A DNA stretch of 64,000 bases from Gloeotrichia echinulata CP02 (lineage in GTDB: Bacteria; Cyanobacteriota; Cyanobacteriia; Cyanobacteriales; Nostocaceae): the NCBI GenBank assembly GCA_038087035.1, contig CP051187.1, positions 372,001 to 436,000 of the forward strand, read 5' to 3'. Every line of letters begins with the position of its first letter. The stretch's first letter is position 1. Made by a program: the position numbers and the translations under genes. The notes under the pieces are model-generated. The model saw nothing but the letters and a program-made list of their open reading frames with translations. It was not told where the DNA came from and ran no database searches. Positions 9,364 through 18,482 of this stretch are shown here, one piece after another.

Positions 9364-9765
9364 CTATTTCAAGTTATTTTCTGTGTTTTTTCGTTTGTTA
9401 ATATCCTTTAGGACAACTTGATAATCTTGTCGGTCAGGATGCTGCTTCGCCAACTTTTCCAACAGTTCCACAGAACCCTTAGTATCCTTCAACTCTAAGC
9501 GCACTAAAGACAACTTCTCTAATGCAACTTGGTTATTCGGTTCTCGCTGTAAAACCAACTCGTAACCTTTAGCCTGTTGCTGTAACGAAGACTCAGGAGA
9601 TACAGAAGCTGGCTGTTGAGGTTGCATGGCATGTTGTATTAAAGGAATCACGGCAAATACCGTAGAACCAACAAAGGACACAACCGACACCATCGCTAAC
9701 AGCTTTTTTTTCCGCTCAATTTTTTTATTGCGGGAAACTAAGTAGTCTTCCCCTGAAATGCCCAT
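9364..9765 (-). CDS. Small membrane-anchored TPR protein
   Basis: A 133-residue protein. A basic N-terminus (RNKKIERKKK) precedes one transmembrane helix (about 22-44), then a Gln/Pro/Ser linker and a C-terminal segment of about 75 residues with TPR character (YELVLQREPNNQVALEKLSL). The positive-inside rule puts the short N-terminus in the cytoplasm and the TPR part in the periplasm or thylakoid lumen. It could act as an assembly scaffold, but no specific function can be given. It lies 109 bp upstream of the methyltransferase-glycosyltransferase gene on the same strand, so it could share its transcript. Confidence 0.65.
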   Translation of the reverse strand: MGISGEDYLVSRNKKIERKKKLLAMVSVVSFVGSTVFAVIPLIQHAMQPQQPASVSPESSLQQQAKGYELVLQREPNNQVALEKLSLVRLELKDTKGSVELLEKLAKQHPDRQDYQVVLKDINKRKNTENNLK

Positions 9766-9896
9766 CTTTAAAATTATGCTGTGGTAAATACTTAGGCTAC
9801 AGCAAGCCTCCCGTTATGAGGATACCCACTACTTCACAGAAACTATCATCTTGGCTGCAAATTTTTCACACAGCCAGAAAATCTGTTTGGAAAATA

Positions 9897-9942
9897 GGGA
9901 TTGGGGACTGGGGATTGGGGATTGGGGACTGGGGATTGGGGC
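9897..9942. repeat. Heptamer STRR (GGGGATT / GGGGACT)
   Basis: About six tandem heptamers. The same unit forms tracts at 12686-13163 (other strand) and 22122-22278. Short tandemly repeated heptamers of this kind are a known feature of heterocystous cyanobacteria. Confidence 0.9.
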
Positions 9943-10019
9943 GTGTTTTCCAAGTCGCCCACACCCTTAAGGATGGTATAATTGAAAAATCATAGGACTT
10001 ACGCATGAGTAACTCGCGC

Positions 10020-10067
10020 ATCAAGGGTTTGGGTTGGGTATGGGGCATAAAGACCGAAAAATTAACC
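10020..10067 (-). repeat. 48-bp dispersed repeat, copy 1
   Basis: Read on the minus strand this matches 18412-18459 on the plus strand (begins GGTTAATTTTT and ends AACCCAAACCCTTGAT) with about four mismatches. Copy 2 lies 7 bp before the TnpB element left end. Confidence 0.75.
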
Positions 10068-10734
10068 TATGCCCTATGCCCCATGCCCTATGCCCAATCT
10101 CCACAAATAGCCTATATCAATGACAAATTATACCTTATCGGTATTTTAAAATATCTTTAAAGTTGCGTTTAACAATAGCATCCGGGTAAAGCGATCGCCT
10201 GCTCTTACCGCACCTCAGCACCTCTGATAGCAGGAAAATTACCTACCTCAGTGCTGATTTTCTGGTGATATTATGAAAGTTCTATGAAGATTGGCGATAT
10301 TACTGTATAATCGTAGATGTTTGCGATATTGTGTTTGATAACGTCTAAATATAGACAGTAAGTATTCTTGCATTGTTTGCAGAAACGTTCAAAATAGCCC
10401 GTATTATACGGGTTTTTCAACAAGCACGAGCTTTCTAGTTCCTCAAACAAGCAATATTTTACAGGTCGTCAGTGGTGATTTAAATGCAATTGTCACGACT
10501 ACTAATTTCGGGTTCGGCATCAACAATGGCTTTTAGGGAAGTTGGGATTTTATGGTGGTAATTACCGTACAAAACCGAATTTCCCCGCCACGTAGTAGAG
10601 TTAGTTATGGTATAGTTAGAAAGTTAAGACTAGCTTTGCCAAAATACAACGCTCTACGCATCGGTGACAATTGCAAAACGGAAAGCAGTTTTGATTAAGC
10701 ATTTACCATACAAAATCTGAATTGAATCGAGGTT

Positions 10735-10953
10735 ATGACTCAGCAAGTGATTCACCCAATGGTGAAATTGCAACGTAATGTGCAATCACTCCTAGCATCG
10801 AATATTATCAAGCCAACTGATAGCATTTGGAAAATCGCTTTGCTCTATGGCAATGAGTGGCAGCACTGGAAACAAGAGCTGCTGGATTTTGGATTTACCA
10901 TGCAAGACCCAATTAGTGAATTGCTAGCTGTAGAAGCTTGGGATGAAGAGTAG
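10735..10953 (+). CDS. Small hypothetical protein (72 aa)
   Basis: A 72-residue acidic-ended protein with no domain I recognise. The middle reads SIWKIALLYGNEWQHWKQEL, a helical Trp-rich stretch, and the end is AVEAWDEE. Codon use looks genuine: the frame is open from a TCGAGG-like ribosome site just before the ATG, the long AT-rich leader is separate from it, and it stops just before a repeat tract. It is probably a conserved cyanobacterial hypothetical. No function is assigned. Confidence 0.6.
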   Translation: MTQQVIHPMVKLQRNVQSLLASNIIKPTDSIWKIALLYGNEWQHWKQELLDFGFTMQDPISELLAVEAWDEE

Positions 10954-11064
10954 GGATTTCGTATTGGCGATTGGGGACTTGTACTGAGCTTGTCGTTGGC
11001 GTAGCCTCTCGTAGAGAAGTATTGGGGATTAGGGATTGGAAAAACTCTTCCCCACTCCCCAACC

Positions 11065-11193
11065 CAATACTGCGTAGGATTTGCAGGGGAGGCAGGGGAA
11101 GCAGGGGAGGCAAAACTCTTCCCCTGCCTCCATTTCTCCCCCTGCTCCCCCTGCTTGCCTCAACCAAGAAATTCCAAAACCTACGCAGTATTG
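11065..11193. repeat. 129-bp MITE-like repeat, copy 1
   Basis: Terminal inverted repeats CAATACTGCGTAGG (11065-11078) and CCTACGCAGTATTG (11180-11193) enclose CAGGGGAGG / CCCCTGCTC tracts that are themselves inverted. The same element of identical length lies at 60684-60812. Confidence 0.8.
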
Positions 11194-11220
11194 GTCCCCA
11201 ACCCCCTACCCCCATACCCT

Positions 11221-12501
11221 TTATTGGCAAGTAGCTAAGGCCGCAGCTAGTTCCTGCGCGGTTTTATAGCGATCGCGTGGCAATGATTCTGTAACACGAT
11301 CTATAACTTCTCTCAGTTGGCTAGTAATGGTGGGTACATGGGCGACATCAAATCTAAAATTTTGCCCTCGTTGGCGGTAAAACTTGAAAGGGTTTTCCGC
11401 AGTGAGCAAGAAAATTAGCGTCGGTCCAATGGCATATAAATCAGATTGAGTCAGAGGTTGTCCCCGTTCTTGTTCAGGAGCGCAGTAACCTTCTGCACCA
11501 ATGCGAGTGCCTAGGGGAGTACCAATTTCCTTCACAGCGCCAAAATCAAGTACCACTATGCGATTATTTGAGTTTCGCGCCATCAGGTTCGCCGGTTTAA
11601 TATCACGGTGAATCAGTGGTGGTTCTTGACTATGGATATAGTCTAAAATATCGCAGGTTTGGATCATCCAGGCGATCGCTTGGTTTGGCGTTACTGGCCC
11701 TGTAGTATAAATACGTTTTTCTAAATCCTGTCCGTGGACTAATTCCATTGCTAGGTATTTTTTGCCGCCTTCGACAAAAAAGTCGTAATATTTGGGAATT
11801 CCAGGATGGTTCAGTGATTTGAGTGTATAAGCCTCCCGCTCAAATAATTCTTGGGCTTTGGCAATTTTCGCCATATCAGCATTCATCTGCTTTAACACCA
11901 GCAGGTGTGGCTGTCCTCCAATACCAGCAGATCCATCCCAAGCCAGATAGGTAGTACCCATACCACCCTGTCCCAGAGTACGCAACACATGATATTGCCG
12001 AATCTTCTGTTGTACTGAACGGGGTTGACCACAATGAATACAAAACAGATTATTAGGAGAATTACCTTCATGAGTGCAAGTATAGGATGAAATTACCGGA
12101 TTTTGTCCTATAAAGCTTGGTGCAACACTTTTTACCGTTGGTTCGAGAATTTCCGGCGACTGCAATGAAGAATCCGGCGCTTTGACTTTCTCAAGTTGGA
12201 ACTGCAGTATTGGTCCGCCTTGTGCTAGTTGCAACAGGGAATTATCTGGTAGTTGAGAGCGAGTCACAAGGATACCATTGAGGAAAGTACCATTGGTACC
12301 TTGACTAATGACCTGCCAAGAACCCCCATTATTACTAGAACTGACTGGTCTAAGTTCTAGATGATGGCGCGAAACCAAACTATCAGTTAACACAACATGA
12401 TTATCCGCCGCTCTACCAATCCGAATCACGGAAGAGTTCTCAAAACGCCACTGGTTGAGCGGCGTTTTGAGGTGCGGTTCTAACAGGGTCAGAGTAACCA
12501 C
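11221..12501 (-). CDS. FHA domain-containing Ser/Thr protein kinase
   Basis: A 426-residue soluble protein. Residues about 1-100 form an FHA domain (IRIGRAADNHVVL, SRHHLEL, GTNGTFLNG) that binds phosphothreonine. Residues about 143-160 hold a zinc ribbon (CTHEGNSPNNLFCIHCGQ). The Hanks-type kinase follows: glycine loop LGQGGMGTTY, catalytic Lys in LVLKQMN, HRDIKPANLM loop, DFGAVKE, then GAEGYCAPEQ. It ends after the kinase with no transmembrane helix. FHA plus kinase in one chain suggests a switch that reads its own or a partner's phosphorylation. The next gene upstream on the same strand encodes a PP2C phosphatase with similar zinc ribbons, so the two may act on the same targets. Confidence 0.92.
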   Translation of the reverse strand: MVTLTLLEPHLKTPLNQWRFENSSVIRIGRAADNHVVLTDSLVSRHHLELRPVSSSNNGGSWQVISQGTNGTFLNGILVTRSQLPDNSLLQLAQGGPILQFQLEKVKAPDSSLQSPEILEPTVKSVAPSFIGQNPVISSYTCTHEGNSPNNLFCIHCGQPRSVQQKIRQYHVLRTLGQGGMGTTYLAWDGSAGIGGQPHLLVLKQMNADMAKIAKAQELFEREAYTLKSLNHPGIPKYYDFFVEGGKKYLAMELVHGQDLEKRIYTTGPVTPNQAIAWMIQTCDILDYIHSQEPPLIHRDIKPANLMARNSNNRIVVLDFGAVKEIGTPLGTRIGAEGYCAPEQERGQPLTQSDLYAIGPTLIFLLTAENPFKFYRQRGQNFRFDVAHVPTITSQLREVIDRVTESLPRDRYKTAQELAAALATCQ

Positions 12502-13164
12502 AATACAACCTAAAAAATAAAAAGAGTTATGAGTTGAAACTTAGGAGTTATACCGTTTCACTTTAAGTATGATACAAATACGTTGGTAGGGGCACGGCAT
12601 TGCCGTGCCCTTACGGGAAATCTATATGTATCAGAGTTTTGGTGAAATGGTATTAGGAGTTACTCCCGAACCGGTCTAAGATTAGCCCCCAATCCCCAAT
12701 CCCCAATCCCCAATAGTAAGGAGTAAGGAGTAAGGAGTAATGAGTAATGAGTAATGAGTAATGAGTAAATTAATCCCATCCCCATCCACAATCCCTGGTA
12801 ACAGAGCGGAGCCGAAGTGCAATCCCCAATCCCCAATAGTAAGGAGTAAGGAGTAAGGAGTAATGAGTAATGAGTAATGAGTAAATTAATCCCATCCCCA
12901 ATCCCCAATCCCTGGTCACTGAGCGGAGCCGAAGTGCAATCCCTAATCCCCAATAGTAAGGAGTAAGGAGTAATGAGTAATGAGTAATGAGTAATGAGTA
13001 ATGAGTAATGAGTAAATTAATCCCATCCCCAATCCCCAATCCCTGGTAACAGAGCGGAGCCGAAGTGCAATCCCCAATCCCCAATCCCTGGTAACAGAGC
13101 GGAGCCGTTCGCGTAGCGTCTCGCAGAGAAGTGCAATCCCCAATCCCCAATCCCCAATCCCCAT
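12502..13164. repeat. Repeat-filled spacer with tandem composite units
   Basis: Includes the palindrome 12586-12614. From 12686 to 13163 there are three tandem composite units of about 120 bp, each made of CCCCAAT heptamers, a conserved AGAGCGGAGCCGAAGTGCAAT spacer block, and GTAAGGA / GTAATGA heptamers followed by GTAAATTAAT. A fourth partial unit carries an extra TTCGCGTAGCGTCTCGCAGAG block. Apparent minus-strand frames here are only translated repeats. Confidence 0.9.
12586..12614. repeat. Dispersed palindrome GTAGGGGCACGGCATTGCCGTGCCC
   Basis: Arms GGGGCACGGCA / TGCCGTGCCC; near-perfect hairpin. Further copies are at 25496-25524 and 26085-26113. Confidence 0.8.
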
Positions 13165-15183
13165 TTATATGGGACTGCCTAAATTTGGACGTACTTTTGC
13201 TCGAATTAGTATAGCTGTAATATTGTCATGGCCATTGTATTGGTTCGCTAAATCAATTAAGTCTGTGATACCCCCTTCTAGATTTGTCCCAGAACTCAGT
13301 AGCGGAAATATGTGACTTTCCCAATTGATTTCTAGTAAATCATTATCTGATAGACCATCCGAGGCTAGGATGAAGAGGCTATCTTCATTAATCTCGAAAA
13401 ACTCAACATCGGGATTGATTGAGTATTGGTCGCGTGGTCCCAAGGCTTGGGTGAGTTGGTAGGCATCGGCACGGGCATAAGCGATGTTCGCTTCTACACC
13501 GCGAGCAATTTCTCGTTGACCGACTTCGTGATCTACTGTGACTTGTTTAAGTCCTTGCTTGCGCGTCAAACGGTAAAGGCGACTATCTCCTACATGGGCA
13601 ACGACCGCTTGAGTGTTATAAATTAACAACATTACCAGGGTAGTACCCATGCGCCCGACGCCAGAACGAGCTTCTTGTTGATTGAGATCGTAAATCGCCT
13701 GATTAGCTAAATACACAGCCTTACGGATGCTGTCTTCTGTTGGTAATTGGTTACAAGTCCAGTTTTCGTGAAAGTATTGCCGCAAGGTGTTAACTGCTAA
13801 CTGACTAGCTATTTCACCGCCTGCGTGTCCGCCCATACCATCGCACAGAACATACAAACCACGGGCTTGCAAGACTCGGTTTTTCGGCAATTCTAGCTTG
13901 TTAAATGTTGTTTCAATGCCAAAATAGTCTTCATTGTGATCACGCTGACGCCCTACATCAGTGCGTCCAGCATCTTCCAAGCTGCTTAACTGCATTGGTA
14001 GCACCACTGTTGGCAGATCTTCGTTTTTGGCGGTGAAATCTTCCGGGTCATCTAATTGCAAGATAGTAGGCGTACTTATAGATTTTGTTTCCTGTTGGGG
14101 AACAGTAGTGGTTAGCGGTGTTGCTAATTCAGTGGAGATTGCCTTCAACCGCGATCGCAGCTCTGCGATCGTTTCAATTTTACCTAGTTCTAAATCTCCC
14201 AACAATTGCACTACAGAACCAAATTGAGTGCGTTGGGATTGTCTAAATAAAGCCTGCCAAATCCGTCCCAAAGCCTTGATGGTTAATGACTCAGATCCTT
14301 GGGTTTCTCCACCCCCCGGTAAAGAAACAGCAGACTGACTATTTAATGGTTCCACATATAGCTGCCGCAGCGCCAGGGTTTGGTCTTCATCCAATCGTAG
14401 ATTCGACAAATCCAAGAGACTTTGACGACAATTAACTGGTTCCAGTACCTCCCATAGTTGAGTCATCTGGTAAAACCAGTGTAAAATTTGTGATGAACTC
14501 GTGCTATCTTCTTGCCACAGTTCCAGCAAATACTGCCAATCCGAGCGGTCTTGAATCAGTACCACCTCCATATTACCCTGCTGCCAGGCATCGTGAATTG
14601 GCGGTATTTCTAGCTGACCCTGGTCAGCTAGGGCAATATAAGGTTGAGCGAGTTGAGGAATTTCACTCGCGCCCACTGACGGAGTTATTAGCCCCTGTTG
14701 CTGATGGGTTAACAATGTCTGGAGGGGTGAAATTTGATATGGTTGGCAATCCAAAACTCTAACACACACCTCCGTATTGTCCGTGATTTCCTCTAACACT
14801 GGTAGTGTATCTAACAACTGATAGCGCTGTTGAGAATCTAAATAGGAGCCGACTGAGAATTGTGATGGGGTGATGGGGTTACGAGGAGCAGGAGGTAAAG
14901 GTGTCTCCTTGTCCTCTTCTCCCCCACTTCCCAGCGATGCACTGAGCTTGCCGAAGTGTCCCGACTCCTCAGTCACCAGTTCCCAGTCTCCAGTTCCCCC
15001 TTGGGCAATAATTGCCCACCAAACTGTTCCAGAGTTGGCGTCACAGTTATGACAACGTTCTTGATTCACAGGTACATAGGTACTGCATTTAGAACAGACC
15101 TTGTGGGTCAGGGACGTGCCACACTTTTGACAAAATTTGTTGGTATTGGGGTTTTCAAATTTACACTGAGGGCAAATCAGCAT
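13165..15183 (-). CDS. PP2C-type protein phosphatase with N-terminal zinc ribbons
   Basis: A 672-residue protein. The N-terminus has two or three CxxC zinc-ribbon knuckles (CPQCKFENPNTNKFCQKCG, CSKC, CHNC). The middle region of about 350 residues is poorly conserved. The C-terminal PP2C domain (about 410-665) holds the metal-binding motifs RTDVGRQRDHNEDY, LCDGMGGHAGGE, GTTLVM, VAHVGDSRLYRL, ASDGLSDN and GHDNITAIL. It dephosphorylates Ser/Thr, most likely reversing the FHA-kinase encoded downstream on the same strand. The start at 15183 is set by the conserved MLICPQCKFENP beginning, with GGAACTTCC just upstream. Zinc ribbons in both proteins suggest a shared docking mode, which is inferred. 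Confidence 0.9.
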   Translation of the reverse strand: MLICPQCKFENPNTNKFCQKCGTSLTHKVCSKCSTYVPVNQERCHNCDANSGTVWWAIIAQGGTGDWELVTEESGHFGKLSASLGSGGEEDKETPLPPAPRNPITPSQFSVGSYLDSQQRYQLLDTLPVLEEITDNTEVCVRVLDCQPYQISPLQTLLTHQQQGLITPSVGASEIPQLAQPYIALADQGQLEIPPIHDAWQQGNMEVVLIQDRSDWQYLLELWQEDSTSSSQILHWFYQMTQLWEVLEPVNCRQSLLDLSNLRLDEDQTLALRQLYVEPLNSQSAVSLPGGGETQGSESLTIKALGRIWQALFRQSQRTQFGSVVQLLGDLELGKIETIAELRSRLKAISTELATPLTTTVPQQETKSISTPTILQLDDPEDFTAKNEDLPTVVLPMQLSSLEDAGRTDVGRQRDHNEDYFGIETTFNKLELPKNRVLQARGLYVLCDGMGGHAGGEIASQLAVNTLRQYFHENWTCNQLPTEDSIRKAVYLANQAIYDLNQQEARSGVGRMGTTLVMLLIYNTQAVVAHVGDSRLYRLTRKQGLKQVTVDHEVGQREIARGVEANIAYARADAYQLTQALGPRDQYSINPDVEFFEINEDSLFILASDGLSDNDLLEINWESHIFPLLSSGTNLEGGITDLIDLANQYNGHDNITAILIRAKVRPNLGSPI

Positions 15184-15383
15184 GGTGGAAGTTCCTTTAT
15201 TCCCTTTCCAAGGTGCTTCTAGCCACTAATTTTATCCAAAGTCCCACAATTGGCAGCCCCTGCCTACAGTAGACCAACAAGAGATTGTGGTTTCACAAAT
15301 GAATTTTGGTGGCAGTATTAATTGTGACGCATATTCGTTAAATATTTCGTTATCGGGAAGGCAATTCCTCACAAATGGGAGAG

Positions 15384-15631
15384 CATTCGTGATAGGTTAA
15401 GGTGATGAACAATTTGTCAATGAGTAATAATGCTGAAAATACGGTTTGAAAACACTATTTTCGCTCCAGTGATGCCTACGGCGGCTTAATCTACCCTTCA
15501 TCTTTAGACCGATCATTTATTCAAGCGCTAAAATCTCAGTACAAAGGCAAATTGAATACTTCACATTTTGGCTATGTTTCAGGATGATTACGAATTGACA
15601 AAAGTAATTTAGTCTTAACCTATCACAGATG
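15384..15631. mobile_element. 248-bp MITE-like element with 9-bp target duplication
   Basis: Terminal inverted repeats of 18 bp: CATTCGTGATAGGTTAAG on the left, and CATCTGTGATAGGTTAAG read inward from the right end (two mismatches). Both sides are flanked by ATGGGAGAG (15375-15383 and 15632-15640), a 9-bp direct repeat as made by several DDE transposases. The interior has no intact transposase. A third end of the family lies at 40902 (CATTCGTGACAGGTTAAGAC). Confidence 0.85.
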
Positions 15632-15642
15632 ATGGGAGAGTG

Positions 15643-15748
15643 GATACTGTTGGCGAATGTAATACATATTTGTATTTTTAAGTATTACGATGCAGATCCG
15701 CAATCTGTGGTTGCAGCTTTGAGTTGTAATACTTTCGCCAACAGTATC
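15643..15748. repeat. 106-bp inverted-repeat element
   Basis: Arms of 23 bp with two mismatches: GATACTGTTGGCGAA.. at 15643-15665 and ..TTCGCCAACAGTATC at 15726-15748. It begins 2 bp after the target duplication of the neighbouring MITE. It could be another small MITE or fold as a long hairpin. Confidence 0.75.
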
Positions 15749-15849
15749 AGCAGTGGGGGTAACTAACTCAGGACTTAACAACTTCCCAGAAAAAAGAACT
15801 CGACGGTTGGCAGAAGATATGGGAAAATTAAGATATACCAGTTGCGATA

Positions 15850-16950
15850 CTATGCAGCACTACCAGAAATAATTAACCGAAACGAAATCACTAAATCATT
15901 TAATACTTCCATATCAATTAAAAATGCATCATGACCGTCGTTTGACTTGAGCCATCTCAGTTGAGCATGAGATATGAAATTTGCCAATTCCTGCTGTTCC
16001 AATGGCGGATAAAGAATGTCAGAATCAATACCGACAACTAGAGTTGGTTGGTGGATACGTTGCAAAGCTGATTGATAATCTTGGCGAGCGCGTGCCACAT
16101 CATGGCGATCCATTGCTGCCGTCAGAGTAATATAAGTGTTAGCATCAAAGCGTTCTACCAGTTTTTGACCTTGATGCTGCAAATAACTAGCTATAGCAAA
16201 CTGCTCAGATGCATCATACTGTCGTCCAAAGCGGGTTGTAAAACTTTGCCAAGAACGGTAAGTACTCATCGCCATCATCCGCGCCACAGCTAGTCCTTGG
16301 GTTGGCGGCGCATCAATTGTATAGTTACCCCCGCGCCAATTGGGATCGGCATAAATTGCTTGTCTTTGGGCTTCACTCAATCCAATACACCAAGCAGAAT
16401 GTCTTCCAGTTGCAGCAATCGGTGCGATCGCTCTGACTGTTTCTGGATATAATAACCCCCATTCCAGTACTTGCATTCCACCGAGTGACCCGCCAATAAC
16501 TAACCGCATAGATTGAACACCCAAGTATTCTATCAGTGCAGCCTGCAGGTGAACCATATCCCTAATTGTAATCTCAGGAAACGATACACCATAAGCCCTT
16601 TGCGTTGTTGGATTAATCGAAGTAGGGCCAGTGGTACCGTAACAACTTCCCAAAATATTGCTACAGACTATAAAATCTTGATCGGGGTCAAGCGCCTTCC
16701 CTGAACCTAACAAAGGTGCCCACCAGTCATCAGCGTCAGCCGAACCAGTCAGAGCATGACAAATTAGTACCCCATTATCGCCTGCAGCGTTTAACTTTCC
16801 CCAGGTACGATAAGCAACCTGTACCCCAATTAACGTTTCGCCCCCTTCCAGTTTAAATGGCTCCCAAAGCTGGTAAAACTGAGTTTGCGGTGAGATGAAA
16901 TTTGAGTAGAGCATAGGTGGGATGGGGAGGCGTTTTGCCGGCGCCCCCAT
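15850..16950 (-). CDS. metX: Homoserine O-acetyltransferase
   Basis: Alpha/beta-hydrolase fold protein of 366 residues that acetylates L-homoserine with acetyl-CoA, the first committed step of methionine synthesis by direct sulfhydrylation. The nucleophile Ser lies in GGSLGGMQVLEWG; VVGIDSDILYPP holds the acid Asp, and SNDGHDAFLID holds the His. NGVLICHALTGSADADDWW is a family signature. Only 9 bp separate it from metY upstream, forming a two-gene operon. The start is uncertain: 16950 gives an extra MGAPAKRLPIPP, while 16914 (MLYSNFISP) matches the more usual N-terminus; neither has a clear ribosome site. Confidence 0.93.
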   Translation of the reverse strand: MGAPAKRLPIPPMLYSNFISPQTQFYQLWEPFKLEGGETLIGVQVAYRTWGKLNAAGDNGVLICHALTGSADADDWWAPLLGSGKALDPDQDFIVCSNILGSCYGTTGPTSINPTTQRAYGVSFPEITIRDMVHLQAALIEYLGVQSMRLVIGGSLGGMQVLEWGLLYPETVRAIAPIAATGRHSAWCIGLSEAQRQAIYADPNWRGGNYTIDAPPTQGLAVARMMAMSTYRSWQSFTTRFGRQYDASEQFAIASYLQHQGQKLVERFDANTYITLTAAMDRHDVARARQDYQSALQRIHQPTLVVGIDSDILYPPLEQQELANFISHAQLRWLKSNDGHDAFLIDMEVLNDLVISFRLIISGSAA

Positions 16951-16959
16951 TGTATGTGG

Positions 16960-18276
16960 TTATTTCCTGAAAATGCCTGTAACTTGCTCAAATGCTTGGG
17001 CGAAATCCTCTTTAATATCGTCGATATGTTCAATTCCTACTGATACCCGCACTAAATCGGGTGTGACACCAGCGGAAAGTTGTTCGCTATCACTTAGCTG
17101 TTGGTGGGTTGTGGAAGCGGGATGGATGACGAGGGTTTTTGCATCGCCAACATTTGCTAAATGACTCGCCAATTTTAGATGATTAATAAAGGCTCTCCCT
17201 GCTGCCAATCCACCTTTGATGCCAAAGTTTAGCACTCCGCCAAATCCATTTCGTAGATATTTTTTGGCTCGTTCATGATATGGGTGATTGGGTAGCCCTG
17301 GATAATTAACCCATAATACCTGTTCTTGCTGTTCTAACCATTGAGCCAATTCTAGGGCATTGCTGACATGACGGTCTACACGTAGGGAAAGTGTCTCTAA
17401 TCCTTGCAGTAAGAGAAAGGCGTTAAATGGACTCAATGAAGCACCAAAATCCCGTAATCCTTCTACTCTGGCGCGAATAATAAAGGCAATGTTACCAAAG
17501 GGTCCATTTGATCCAAATACTTCTTGGAAATTCAGTCCATGATAGCCTGGTGATGGTTCGGTAAATAGGGGAAATTTACCGTTGCCCCAGTCAAATTTAC
17601 CAGAATCGACGATCACGCCACCAATGGAGGTACCATGACCACCAATCCATTTGGTCGCAGATTCTACCACAATATCTGCACCATGTTCAATTGGTCGAGC
17701 TAGATAACCGCCAGCGCCGAAGGTATTATCTACTATTAAGGGAATGCCGTTTTCATGGGCAATTTGAGCTAGAGCGGCAAAGTCTGGGATGTTGAATTGG
17801 GGATTGCCGATGGTTTCAACGTACAGGGCTTTGGTGCGATCGTCGATCGCCTGTCGAAAATTTTCCGGTTCATCACCTTCGACAAACTTGACATTAATAC
17901 CTAACCGTGGTAGTGATACTTTAAACTGGTTATAGGTTCCGCCATATAAAAAACTGGTGGAAACAATATTATCTCCAGCTTGGGCGATCGTACTCAATGC
18001 TAAAAACTGCGCCGCCTGTCCGCTAGCAGTTGCTAATGCTGCTACACCCCCTTCTAAAGCAGCAATCCGCTTTTCAAAGACATCCGTCGTTGGATTCATG
18101 ATGCGAGTGTAAATGTTGCCAAACTCCTGCAGCGCAAACAATCTCGCCCCGTGGTCGGCATCGTTGAAAACGTAGGAAGTTGTTTGGTAAATTGGTACAG
18201 CACGGGCGTTAGTTCCAGGAGCCGGTTCCTGTCCAGCGTGAACTTGCAGGGTTTCAAAACGATATTTTTCAGACAT
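16960..18276 (-). CDS. metY: O-acetylhomoserine sulfhydrylase
   Basis: A 438-residue PLP enzyme of the Cys/Met metabolism fold-type I family. It joins sulfide to O-acetylhomoserine, giving homocysteine. PLP-binding Lys lies in VVESATKWIGGHGTSIGG; the substrate-loop motif is YTRIMNPTTDVFEKRIAALE, with GLETLSLRVDRHV further on. Length and the N-terminal KYRFETLQVHAGQEP are typical of MetY rather than of MetB/MetC. It lies just upstream of metX on the same strand. No SAM or homocysteine riboswitch was recognised in the leader between 18277 and 18460. Confidence 0.93.
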   Translation of the reverse strand: MSEKYRFETLQVHAGQEPAPGTNARAVPIYQTTSYVFNDADHGARLFALQEFGNIYTRIMNPTTDVFEKRIAALEGGVAALATASGQAAQFLALSTIAQAGDNIVSTSFLYGGTYNQFKVSLPRLGINVKFVEGDEPENFRQAIDDRTKALYVETIGNPQFNIPDFAALAQIAHENGIPLIVDNTFGAGGYLARPIEHGADIVVESATKWIGGHGTSIGGVIVDSGKFDWGNGKFPLFTEPSPGYHGLNFQEVFGSNGPFGNIAFIIRARVEGLRDFGASLSPFNAFLLLQGLETLSLRVDRHVSNALELAQWLEQQEQVLWVNYPGLPNHPYHERAKKYLRNGFGGVLNFGIKGGLAAGRAFINHLKLASHLANVGDAKTLVIHPASTTHQQLSDSEQLSAGVTPDLVRVSVGIEHIDDIKEDFAQAFEQVTGIFRK

Positions 18277-18411
18277 AAGCAGTTATTTGGGTTTGCAGTT
18301 ATTCCCAAAAGTAAGAATATTGAGCCAAGGATAAATCTACTGTAATATGATAGGCTTACCGTATTTTAATGTACAACATGTTTGGAGATCGGGCGACAGG
18401 CGCCGGGCATT

Positions 18412-18459
18412 GGTTAATTTTTTGGTCCCTATGCCCCATATCCAACCCAAACCCTTGAT
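18412..18459 (+). repeat. 48-bp dispersed repeat, copy 2
   Basis: Matches the minus strand of 10020-10067. It ends 7 bp before the left end of the TnpB element. Confidence 0.75.
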
Positions 18460-18482
18460 TTTTCGTTACCGAAAAACTGGGT

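Larger units (their letters stand above)
9766..10734. other. Long intergenic region with repeats
   Basis: Holds a GGGGATT/GGGGACT heptamer tract (9897-9942), an AGGACTTACGCA repeat end (9994-10005), a 48-bp dispersed repeat (10020-10067), a short CCCTATG tract to about 10095, and from 10100 an AT-rich stretch likely to be the leader of the gene at 10735. A TATAAT at 10307-10312 lacks a good -35. About 44 open codons at 10390-10543 end at a stop and have no usable start. Confidence 0.5.
15184..15849. other. Intergenic region holding two inverted-repeat elements
   Basis: Upstream leader of the phosphatase gene to about 15370, then a 248-bp MITE-like element (15384-15631) with target duplications, then a 106-bp inverted repeat (15643-15748), then the 3' flank of metX. 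No intact coding sequence was seen. Confidence 0.7.

Noticed and set aside
10390..10543. About 44 open codons ending FGFGINNGF, before the small gene at 10735
   Set aside because: No start codon in frame, no ribosome site, and a stop just upstream; could be chance or a remnant.
12660..13164. Three overlapping minus-strand open frames (73-126 codons) rich in SLLITHYSLL
   Set aside because: They are translations of heptamer repeats in successive frames; the sequence is periodic and shows no protein-like variation.
18277..18460. SAM-type riboswitch upstream of metY
   Set aside because: None of the SAM-I or SAM-II core sequences was found in the leader.
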